Assembly (NCBI GenBank): GCA_963921425.1
Contig: OY992840.1
Span: 14,920,621 to 14,984,620 of the forward strand
Length of the DNA stretch: 64,000 nt
Direction: 5' to 3'
Origin: Dryas octopetala
Taxonomy: Eukaryota > Streptophyta > Magnoliopsida > Rosales > Rosaceae
Part shown: positions 47,949 to 57,805 of the stretch, in pieces
Numbering within the stretch: position 1 is the stretch's first letter
How the letters are laid out: every line of letters starts with the position of its first letter
Translations under genes and position numbers: made by a program
Notes under the pieces: generated by a model
Database searches by the model: none
Seen by the model: only the letters and a program-made list of their open reading frames with translations
Told to the model about the DNA's origin: nothing

Positions 47949-48677
47949 ACTTTATGGACAGAGTAGTTCAGGAGCATATGGATACTAGTTCAGAGAGTGA
48001 AAATCATCATGGTCATGTTCATATTGAGGAGGATGATGGAAAGAATTTTGTTGAAGTTTTACTTGGGATTCAGAAAGAAAACTTGCTTGGTTTTCCTATT
48101 GATAGAGTTACTATAAAGGCTCTCATTTTGGTAATTGACTCTCTCTCCCTCTCTAAATTACAAACAGTTTCTCTCTCTCTCTCTCTCTCTGATATTACAT
48201 AGAACATTCAATTAATTAATTTAATCAACCTTGGTTAGTCAATATTAATTCTTGTAGGATATGTTTATTGCTGGCACTGACAACACATATACAGCCCTAG
48301 AGTGGGCAATGTCTGAGCTTTTAAGGCATCCAAGGGTCATGAACAAAATGCAAAAGGAGGTGAGGATGATTTGGTTGGAATGCACTACTTGAAAGCCGTG
48401 ATGAAGGAGACTCTTCTCTTACATCCTCCCATTCCATTACTATATATATTTGCCTAGTTTTTTCAAAAAAACATAAGGCTTCTCGGGGGAGGAAAGCGAA
48501 AGTCTTGTGGACGTGTGGCGAACTAGCTGTATCTCCTGTGATTTGGATGGAAAGAAATAAAAGAATTAATTTTTAAGAAACTCAGTGGGGATTGAGTGGT
48601 GATGTTATGGGATAAAGTGATATTCTGGCTTCACTTCGGTCATCGGTTTCTCCTGTGTCAAGGGAACCATCTTTACC

Positions 48678-50033
48678 TAGGGGTGTGTTTCGGCCGGATC
48701 GGATCGGAAATAGAGTGTTCCAATTCCAATCCAAAAAATTTTGGAATGAAATTTATGTTCCAATTTCCATTCCAAAAAATCGGAATTTCAACATCTCATT
48801 CCGATTCGGAATTTTCGGATTTCTCGGAATTTTCGGAATTTTTCGGAATATAACATTTTCGGAACTTTCGGATAAACATTTGAAATTTTCGAATAAAAAA
48901 TCGGAATTTTCACATTTTCATAATATTTTTTAGAACATGTTCGGATTTTTTTTTAGAATAATGATGAAATTAACAAACAAAAAAAATTAAAAGACAATAG
49001 ATTATGATGCATTTCAATATTTATATTAAGATGTAATTAAAATATATGTCCAATTTAAAAAGAAAATTCAAAATATTAATTTAAATAACATTTAGAACCA
49101 TACCATCCCATACCATTACCATAAAAAAAAATCTAGAAAAGAAGGGAAAAAAAAAAAGATGCAATCTAGCAAGGTTTTCATTGCTAGCTAGATTATGTAT
49201 GTTATAAGAGAAATAAATTATGTATGATGAATATATTGTGTATATTTAATGGTATATATTATATATTATAACATACATAATATATAAGAGAAATAAATGT
49301 CACTATGAATGTATAATAGGCTTAATAGCACATATCTTAGAGGTGGGGGATTAATCTTTAAAGCTCATCCAACATTGTTAGAATAAATGTCACTAGTAGA
49401 TGCATGTTACTCACACACACACATATATATATCATGTTACTCATATATATATATATATATGTGTATATAAATACATGTTACTCAAATAATATATATCATG
49501 TTTGAAATTTTGAATATAATAAGCTTAAATATTTAGTAATTAGTAATTACAATTGGTGGGATATTCCAGTTGGAACAACTGTAGAATTGCCTCATATCTT
49601 CAATTCCCCTCCCTAATAAAAAAAAAAATAGTAATTACATGTACGGAAAAATGTGGGTGTTTGTGTTACCAACTTACCATTTATGTTATTATGATACACA
49701 TATATTTATAATGTACATATGTTTATATTAATAGTATTAGTCATCTTTTTAAAAATATATGTTATATGTATCATACTAAATAAATGATAAAATATATAAT
49801 ATGGAATAAATTAACATAATTTCGGAAATATCGGATCGGAATGCCTTCGGAACATTTCGGAATTTTTTGGATCGGAATTCGGATCGGAATCGGAATTTAC
49901 ATAAACATTCCAATTCCAATCCAATTTTTTTCGGAATTTTCGGATTTCGGCATTTTCGGATTCGGAATAAAATTGAAAATTTTCGGATAGGAATCGGTCG
50001 GATTCGGATTTTCCAATCCAAATCACACCCCTA
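48678..50033. mobile_element. 1.36-kb hAT-type non-autonomous element with GGAATTTTCGGA arrays
   Basis: Termini TAGGGGTGTG (left) and CACACCCCTA (right) are perfect 10-base inverted repeats. A perfect 8-base target duplication, TCTTTACC, flanks them (48670-48677 and 50034-50041). Both ends (about 48700-48900 and 49830-50010) are packed with short CGGAATTTTCGGA-like motifs in both orientations. The middle is AT-rich with TATA microsatellites and has no coding capacity. Confidence 0.92.
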
Positions 50034-50041
50034 TCTTTACC

Positions 50042-51759
50042 TATTATTTGGTTGGATTTGAAAGCTGTAGTTATTAATTAAGGTTTCTGGGTTGGTTTTG
50101 TTTGTGTGGTTGTATTGTTCTTGTCAATGGAATTTTTATGTTCTGTTATTTGATTGTTTGCTTGGATAGGGTTTGTATTGTTTATGCCTGGCCTAATTGA
50201 TGGTGGATATCTTGTCCACTTTGTCTTGTAATATATTTTGAAAGATTAAACAAAATTGTGTTTGTTATTAAAATTAAGCTATGACAATGGTTTGGACACC
50301 ATATAGAGAACGAGGAGCAAAAGGATTTTGTCTACGTTTCATCTTATACAATAAGTTTTTCATGTGTAAAGATTACCATATAAGATGCCAGTTTAGACAA
50401 GCTTTTTGTACAAGATGGACATAAAAGGATTTCTATATAGAATCTGGTCTAAACACGGTGAGAATGACCCCGGTGTGGATGCTGAGAGTTCCCCCATATA
50501 GCATTACTCACAAACTAGTGGTAGACATGCTATCTTACATCAATCCAACGACACTGTACATCATGAGGAAATTAACAAGACTTATAAACCAATTAAATGT
50601 TAAACTAATTAATTTTTGGGTATGCATATGGAGCTTCATTAGAGATGTGGTTAAGTGGGTACTTGATACTAATTATGGATGTTATTCTGAATCTGCAGCC
50701 TATCTGCAAGATCAATGGAAAGACTTGGTCCATCCTCTAGGGCTAATAGCTAGGGTCCTTTGGGCTAAATAAAGCTCCTTCCTTAGTTCCTTGGATCCAG
50801 CTCCCCTAGTCTAATCTCATTCAATGGGTGCTTCCCATTGGAAAGGTAAATCTCTACGCATAGTTAAGAAATATTTCAGTTTGCAATTGAGAGATTACAG
50901 AGAAAAAGACTTTTGGATGAAAAGGGTTTAGGTGGGGAGATGATATTGATGTGTATACTTACAAGTGTGCAAAAATACCGAAAAACCGAGTTTCAAACCG
51001 AACCAAATCAACTAGATTGGTTTGGTCTGGTTTTTTTTGTTGTTTTCTTGTTTTCGGATAACAAACCAAACCAAACCAATGATGAGTGGTTTGGTTTTGG
51101 TTTTCAATATTGAAATTTTCGGTTTTAACCGAACCGAACCAAACCACCACTTATAATATATATTCATTTTTATATATTAATTGGTTTATATAGATTTGTA
51201 TATGTTTATTATAGTTTATATACTTTATAGTTTATTTAGTATATAGTTTATACCTATTATAATTTATATATGTTTGTATATGTTTATAGTATAGTTTATA
51301 CTTTATAGGATTAGTCTATAATTTATAGTTTTTATATACTATACTACGTACTAGGGTATATATTTACTAAAACAATTATAGTTAAAGGTATATGGTTTAG
51401 GGTATTGAGTATAATAGTATACTAGTATATGGTATATGAGTATATGTGATAAGGTATAAGGTATAGGGTATATCAGTTGTTATCCGGTTTTTGAATAACC
51501 GAACCAACCAAACCAATATTAATTCTCGGTTAAATTACACCAATCGGCTTGGACTAGGCTTGGTTTGGTTTTGGTTCTCAAATTGGTCATTTCGAAAATG
51601 TTGGTTTGGTTACGGTTATACCTTTATGGTTTGATTTTTCAAACCATACACACCCCTATGTATACTGAGCACCTTCTCTTGTCTGTTAAAGACTGTAATG
51701 AAAAGTGGGGTTTTACTGTGAAATTGGTGTTTGTTTCATTTGTAGGCCTAAGATGTCAT
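50042..51759. other. Mosaic of P450 3' flanks and repeats
   Basis: 50060-50290 matches the P450 3' flank; 50340-50480 resembles the 3' flank of copy A (31230-31330); 50885-50960 matches 44990-45060. An AT-rich insert with CCGAACCAAACC-type inverted motifs at both ends occupies about 50965-51535. 51540-51759 repeats 45132-45355. No gene. Confidence 0.65.
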
Positions 51760-52018
51760 TAGGGGTGTAAATGAGCCGAGCCAAGCACAATACCATTATG
51801 CTCAAGCTTGAGCTTGAGCCTGAGCTTGGCTTGGCTTGTTTATTATACGAGCCGAGCTCGAACGAGCTAAAAAAAATCAAACTCAAGCCGAGCCTGAGCT
51901 ATATCGAGCCAAATTATATAATTTTATCTAAAACATTTTATTAGCAACTACTCCAAAGATATTAATTCTTGTCAATCATTTTATTCTTAAAAGCATATTA
52001 TAATATATTAATTCAATT
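51760..52018. mobile_element. Truncated copy of the 488-bp hAT-type element
   Basis: Same start (TAGGGGTGTAAATGAGCC), same left flank GATGTCAT (51752-51759) and same interior as 45356-45843, but homology stops at 52018. It came with the segmental duplication, not by a new insertion, since the flank is shared too. Confidence 0.9.
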
Positions 52019-52728
52019 GTTTTTAACTATGAGAGTTACAAGAAAGAAAGTATTTCATACATCAAGAGGAAATAAGTGATTATCTAGAAAAAAAGACCAA
52101 ATGAAATATTACTGTACCAAACAAACCAAATAAAATTTTTTTGGTGGTTCAGTACCCAACGTATATATAACTTAGAAGTTAGAACACTTGAAAAATATAT
52201 AATTATAAATTTTCTCATGCTCCTTGAAATAATACCGAAGCAGGAATGAAGAATCAAGTATAATAGAAGTTTTTGTGAGAGATCATCAATGACATATAAT
52301 AAATATATAAAACTAGGGATGTAAATTTCTTATAGAAAAAAACTAGGAGCAAAACGGTTGCACTTCCATGCATATCAATAAAAGTAAGGATTTCACCGTC
52401 TAATTTTGGACAAATTTTAATTTTAAATTTAAATTATAACAAAATGTAAACTAGGAAAACTTAATTGAAAAACTTGAAACAACATAAATGAAATTGAAAT
52501 AATTAACCACCAAACTGAGACCAAAATGGTTTCAATTTTATCGTTTCATCATCGTAGTGCAGTTAGATTCAGAATGATCATTTACTAATTATTTAGATAT
52601 ATATTATACCAAACGGTGAAAGCATCTGAAGCAACATGCCACATGTATGCTGTTTAGGTTTCACATTTCAAAGAAGTTTATCTTAAAAAATGTCTCATTG
52701 TTTCATATGTATATATAAACAAATTCGA
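52019..52728. other. Intergenic DNA upstream of P450 copy G
   Basis: AT-rich, with a conserved P450 upstream block at about 52545-52690. No gene. Confidence 0.6.
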
Positions 52729-53006
52729 GAGCAAATTTGCTCACCACCCTATTATAAATTTGACATGTGTCTTATTGACTAATCATAGTTAACTATTTGA
52801 ATTTAATATATAAAAACAATATTATGATGAGAGAGAAAATTTATTTAGAAATAAAACAAACAAAAAAATAAAATAAAAAGTTAAAAACCCATCAGCTCCC
52901 CAACGGGCCCAAGCCTGCAGAACCCCACCCCTTCCCCTTCCATCTTTCCCATCAGACCCATGGCAAATTTATAATAGAGTGGTGATGGTGGTGAGCAAAT
53001 TTGCTC
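52729..53006. mobile_element. Small MITE with palindromic termini
   Basis: Starts GAGCAAATTTGCTCACCACC and ends GGTGGTGAGCAAATTTGCTC, with further inverted homology inward (CTATTATAAATTTG against CAAATTTATAATAGAG). The outermost 14 bases are themselves a palindrome. Target duplication not resolved. The right part is also present at 62393-62480. Confidence 0.75.
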
Positions 53007-53129
53007 GCCTAAAGTTTGTTAATGTCAACTAAAGCACATTCTTCTTTCTTTGTTAATGTCAACTAAAGTTTGTTGATCCCGTGATTATAATATCAACTCT
53101 GAAAGCGGCATCTGAAGCATATGTATACA

Positions 53130-53762
53130 CAGGGTCGGTCCGAGGATTTAGGTGTTCTGGGCGAGAAAAAAATTTGAGGCCCTTTGCCATTCAATAACTA
53201 AAATTAATTGACCAAAAAATCAATAAGCAATTTCTAACTTGATACCCATCAATTTAGTAAGAGAAATTAAAAAAATAGAACTGATTTGAATTAATTGAAA
53301 ATCTTTTAAGTACACAAAAGCTGGAGTTAGTTTTAAAGATAACTAATACATGTGGCAAGGTTTAGGCTGCAAGTAGTAAGCTTCTTAGCAATCTATATTC
53401 AAAATTCTCTGCCAACAAACCTTTGTTACCAAATTTTAGAGCTTCCTTACTCCTCGATATTAATTAAAGGAGGCAAAGTATAAAGCAACTAAGAGGAATA
53501 GTCAAATGGATGAAGGAGGCCCTGGACTGTGAGACTGAGAATGATGAAGATGAATGAATAGTCAACAAGGAATAGTTAGAAAAGAAAGATGATTAGAGAA
53601 ATAGTTAATAAATGAAAGAGAACTACTACACTAAAAGAAAGAATAGTAAAAAAAGTTTTGTTTTTTTTTTTAATTAAAAAGCCCAACTTACAAGTTGGAG
53701 GCCCTTTGGGTGGGTGGGCCCTAGGCGGTCGCCTAGCTCGCCTACCCTCAGGGCCGGCCCTG
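53130..53762. mobile_element. 633-bp CAGGG-type MITE (hAT-like)
   Basis: Starts CAGGGTCGGTCC and ends GGGCCGGCCCTG, giving imperfect inverted termini. Flanks TGTATACA and TGTATACG are an 8-base target duplication with one change (53122-53129 and 53763-53770). The corresponding site upstream of copy D lacks it. No coding capacity. Confidence 0.87.
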
Positions 53763-53770
53763 TGTATACG

Positions 53771-54123
53771 GAAGCTGCATGCGTAGCATTTATAAAAAAT
53801 CTGAATAAAACTTCATGTTCAAGTCTAGTTTAGTGTTCCCTGGCCAAAAACAAAAAACAAAAAAAAAAGTCTGGTTTAGTGTCCTTTAAAAAAAGAAGAA
53901 GCATGGTTCAGTGGTTTGACATCAAAATGATTCCGAATCAATCAACAAAATAAAATTTGAGGCATTCCTCAGGCCGGATTCGACCCATCTCCTGATTGGA
54001 TTAATTGCTGTTGTTTTCTGTACTGTTGAGGTGTAATGGGATGTGAATCATTGGATGGGCAATGATTAAATTGTTAATGTTGAATGTTGAGCAAGTGCCA
54101 AAGCCCAAGCTCCGATCTTGATC
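53771..54123. other. Proximal upstream region of P450 copy G
   Basis: Conserved with the upstream regions of copies D and H. Short GTCTGGTTTAGTGTCC-type repeats recur here. Confidence 0.65.
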
Positions 54124-54130
54124 TTATAAA
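54124..54130 (+). promoter_or_regulatory. TATA box of P450 copy G
   Basis: TATAAAT in the conserved block. Copy G has four extra bases (TTAA) directly after it compared with copy H. Confidence 0.65.
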
Positions 54131-54209
54131 TTAATGGACCACCATAATCACATATTTAAGTACATAACCCACATTTACACATAAACATTGATAATTGAAG
54201 AAGAAGAAG

Positions 54210-55202
54210 ATGTCAAATCTCTTGCAAATGCTGCAGGAGCTGAATATTAACGAAACATTCTTCTCCTTGTTGAAACCTTTTTCCTTCACACTACTAGTTG
54301 TGCCCATTTTCCTCATCCTTGTATTCAAATGGTCCTCCACTACCACCCCAACAAACTCACCACCTTCTCCACCAAAGCTCCCTATCATTGGAAACCTTCA
54401 CCAATTAGGCTCTTGCCCTCATCGCTCACTTCAAGCCTTAGCTCAATGCCATGGCCCTCTCATGCTCCTCCATTTCGGAAGTGCGCCAGTCCTTGTTGTG
54501 TCCTCGGCTGAGGCTGCCCGTGAGATCGTGAAAACCCATGACATTGCATTCTCCAGCCGACCTAGCTTGACCGTCTTTAAGAAGCTTGTCTACAATCAAA
54601 AAGACGTAGCAACAGCACCTTATGGCGAGTACTGGAGGCAGCTGAAAAGTATATGTGTTTTAAATCTTTTGAGCAACAAGAGGGTTCGGTCTTTTAGAGC
54701 TGTGAGAGAAGAGGAAACCAAATCCATGATAAACAAGATAAAACAGTCCTGTATATTCTCCTCCTCCACATCATCATCAGTTTCAAATTTAAGTGAAATG
54801 TTTGTGATGCTTACTAATGATGTTATTTGTAGAGTGGCTTTAGGGAGAAAGTACAGTGGTGGGGGTGGTGGGAAGGTGTTTATGGAGCTTTTCAGGGAAG
54901 TGACGGCTTTAGTTGGAGGTATCGTTATTGGGGACTATATCCCATGGCTTTCTTGGTGGAGCCATGTCAGTGGTTTGGATGCTAGATTAGACAAGGTGGC
55001 TAAGCAGTTTGATGACTTTTTAGATAGAGTGGTTCAAGACCATATGGATAGTTTTGAGAGTGGAAATGATGGCCATGTTCATATTGAGAAAGAGGATGAT
55101 CAAAAGGATTTTGTGGACGTTTTACTTGGGATTCAGAAACAAAACTTGCTTGGATTTCCTCTTGATAGAGTTGGTATAAAGGCTGTCATCATGGTAATTA
55201 AT

Positions 55203-55300
<98 letters not shown>

Positions 55301-56117
55301 AATATATATACACATGTCTCCCTATATCTCTCTATCTATCTATCAGAAAACTTCAACAGTGTGTTTTCTACTGCTATGTTAATAAACCAAGGGCAGCTAT
55401 ATATATCAATTAAGGTTGATTAATCGATATCCGCATATATCTATTAGAAAACTTCAATCAGCCTCCAAATATTTAATCAACTTTGGCTATTCAATATTCT
55501 TGTAGAATATGTTTTCTGCTGGCACTGATACGACGTACACGGTCCTAGATTGGGCAATGTCTGAGCTTTTAAGACATCCAAGAGTCATGAAAAATTTGCA
55601 GAATGAGGTAAGGGGGTTAATTGAAACCGGAAGAGACATAACAGAGGATGATTTGGTTGGAATGCACTACTTGAAGGCAGTGATGAAGGAGACTCTTCGC
55701 TTACATCCTCCACTTCCATTACTATTTCCCAAGATGTCGACTCAAGATGTGAAAGTAAATGGTTACGACATTAAAGCCAACACACAAGTTTTGACGAATA
55801 TGTGGCAAATTGGAAGAGATCCCAAGTCGTACAACAAACCCGAGGAGTTCAAGCCAGAGAGGTTCTTGAATAGCAGTGTAGATTATAAAGGGAATGACTT
55901 CGAATTGATTCCATTTGGGGCTGGCAGGAGGGTCTGCCCAGGAATTCAGTTTGCCATGGCTGTTGATGAGATTGCCTTAGCAAATGTGGTGCACAAGTTC
56001 AATTGGGCATTGCCTGATGGAGCAAAAGCAGAGGATTTGGACATGACTGAATCCACTGGTATTACCGTGCATAGAAAGTATCCTCTTAAAGCGGTTGCTA
56101 TTCCATTTTCTTTTTGA
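54210..56117 (+). CDS. P450 copy G: intact CYP71A-like cytochrome P450 (531 aa)
   Basis: Exon 1 is 54210-55193 and exon 2 is 55506-56117. The start is the ATG of [11 protein letters not shown]; the ATG is in the same place as in C and D, although the second residue is Ser instead of Leu. Landmarks: anchor, [12 protein letters not shown] hinge, AGTDTT I-helix, KETLR, PERF and haem loop [10 protein letters not shown], where Val replaces the Gly before the cysteine (allowed in P450s). Exon 1 ends IM instead of IL, and exon 2 starts with Asn instead of the Asp found in every other copy, because the acceptor reads TGTAG then AAT. Both are single-base changes at splice borders and keep GT-AG. Probably functional; substrate unknown. 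Confidence 0.92.
55209..55290 (+). repeat. (CT)n microsatellite in copy G intron
   Basis: About 41 CT units after an interrupted start (CTCTCCCTCT), as long as the tract in copy C. Confidence 0.95.
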
Positions 56118-56780
56118 ATTTTTCTTGTTGATGTAATTTATTTTGTTCTATTATTAAGCTTGGACAGGGTTTGTATTGTTTATGCTTGGCCTTATTGTTG
56201 GTGTGGATATCTTGTCCAGTTTGTCTTGTGGTTTTGAAAGTACGTTTAATAAAACTGGGTTTCATATTACTAATCATAGTGCACTTGGATTCAAAATGAT
56301 CGATCAGTTACTTTACTATTTAAAGCTTATACCAACTGGGGAGAGATCCTAAACAAATTGCCACATATGCTGTTTTGTTTTTATATACAAGGAAGTTTAT
56401 CTTAAAAAAGTTGTAACATTTCTCTCATATTGTTAGACAACCCCTTAATTGTGTCTTAATCAAATCCCTGTATATATTTTTCTCCAGTCATAAGTGTGTG
56501 CTCGGTGCTTGCATTTGGATCCTCTTGCTTGCAATTTAGTCGTTTCATCATTTTTACTTCTTCTCCTTTGGTGTGCTTTGGGCGTGGGCCATCGTACTAC
56601 ACATAAATTCAAAGTGAATGGTTACTAATTATTCAATAAAGTATGAAAAAAGAGACCCTTTCAGATGTATTATTGTGACCGAATATTGAGCAAGAGGCAA
56701 AGTACGCAGGCTCTGATCATGATATAATGGACCACCATAATCACATATTATACACAAAAACATAGAGAAGAAGAAGAAGA
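56118..56780. other. 3' flank of copy G and upstream of copy F
   Basis: The first ~250 bases are the shared P450 3' flank. The upstream region of copy F begins near 56660 and resembles that of copy E, with GATATAATGGACC in place of the usual TATAAA block. No gene. Confidence 0.65.
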
Positions 56781-57379
56781 ATGTTAAATCTCAGCATGCA
56801 AGTGCTGAAGGAGCTGAATAGTGAAAAATTCTTCTATTGTCGTAACCTTTTCCCTTCACACTACTACTTGTGGCAATTTTCCTCATCCTTGTATACAAAT
56901 GGTCCTCCACTACTCCAACAAACTCACCCCCTTCTCCACCAAAGCTCCCTATCATTGGAAACCTTCACCAATTAAGCTTGTACCCTCATCGCTCACTTCA
57001 AGCCTTATCTCAACGCCATGGCCCTTTCATGCTCCTCCATCTCCGAAGCCTGCCAGTCCTCATTGTCTCGTCGGCTGAGGCTGCCCGCGAGATCATGAAA
57101 ACCCATGACCTCATATTCTCCGACAGACCCAAGATGACTGTCTTTAAGAAGCTTCTCTACAATTACAAAGACGTTGCAACTGCACCTTACGGTGAGTATT
57201 GGAGGCAGCTGAGAAGTATAGGCGTTCTAAATCTTTTGAGCAACAAAAGGGTTCGGTCTTTTCAAGCTGTGAGAGAAGAGGAAACGAAATCCATGATCAA
57301 CAAGATAATGCAGTCTTGCATATCCTCCTCCTCCTCCTCCTCCTCATCATCATCATCAGTTGTGAATTTAAGCAAAATG

Positions 57380-57709
57380 TGTTGGAATTAAGGATTCTAA
57401 TTGAATTCCATTCTTAATTAGCTGCCTTAATACAAGGTTATGTTAGTTAATTAGTTACAAATGAGTTGTATTAATTTCTGACAGTTGGCACTGCCTTATA
57501 GGACAGATGCATGAATGGTGATGATGTGATCACAGTCACTCCACCACATTTTCTTTGTAACCGTTTTCTTGTCCTCAGATGGACATGCCTTGATATAATG
57601 AAAAAGTCAGTGGCTGGCCCATTGTGAGCACCACGCATAATTTGTGCTTCCCCTTTCTCTCTTCTCTCCCTTTTCCTTTCTCTGTTTATTATTGCATCAG
57701 TGTTCAACA
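57380..57709 (+). repeat. Left LTR of Copia element
   Basis: 330 bases, TG...CA bounded, followed directly by the primer-binding site. Contains a pyrimidine-rich stretch (CCCCTTTCTCTCTTCTCTCCC) near its 3' side. Confidence 0.95.
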
Positions 57710-57805
57710 TGGTATCAGAGCCCTAGTTTCGATCATCGAGCTGGGGCGTTGGTTCTGTGAAGGGCGAGTGAGAAATCCAACGAGAAATCTCAACATTCAG
57801 CTGCT

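Larger units (their letters stand above)
46240..48450 (+). pseudogene. P450 copy E: multiply disrupted CYP71A-like pseudogene
   Basis: The start at 46240 ([12 protein letters not shown]) and P450 homology run to about 48450, with exon 1 ending at 48130 and exon 2 starting at 48258. Lesions in order: a CGA-to-TGA stop at 46504; a plastid ndhB fragment at 46571-46836; a 4-base insertion near 47278 (SHACQ for SHVSG); a three-LTR TRIM at 47337-47948; a 34-base deletion near 48365 between MQKEVR and the [11 protein letters not shown] segment; and loss of everything after the [10 protein letters not shown] segment, including the haem loop. I-helix AGTDNT differs from AGTDTT. It is closest to copy F, but none of E's large lesions is shared with F. 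It cannot make a P450. Confidence 0.93.

Noticed and set aside
49776..50026. Frames with repeated FRIRKFRNP-like and NSDRNRN-like peptides
   Set aside because: These are translations of the subterminal CGGAATTTTCGGA arrays of the hAT-type element.
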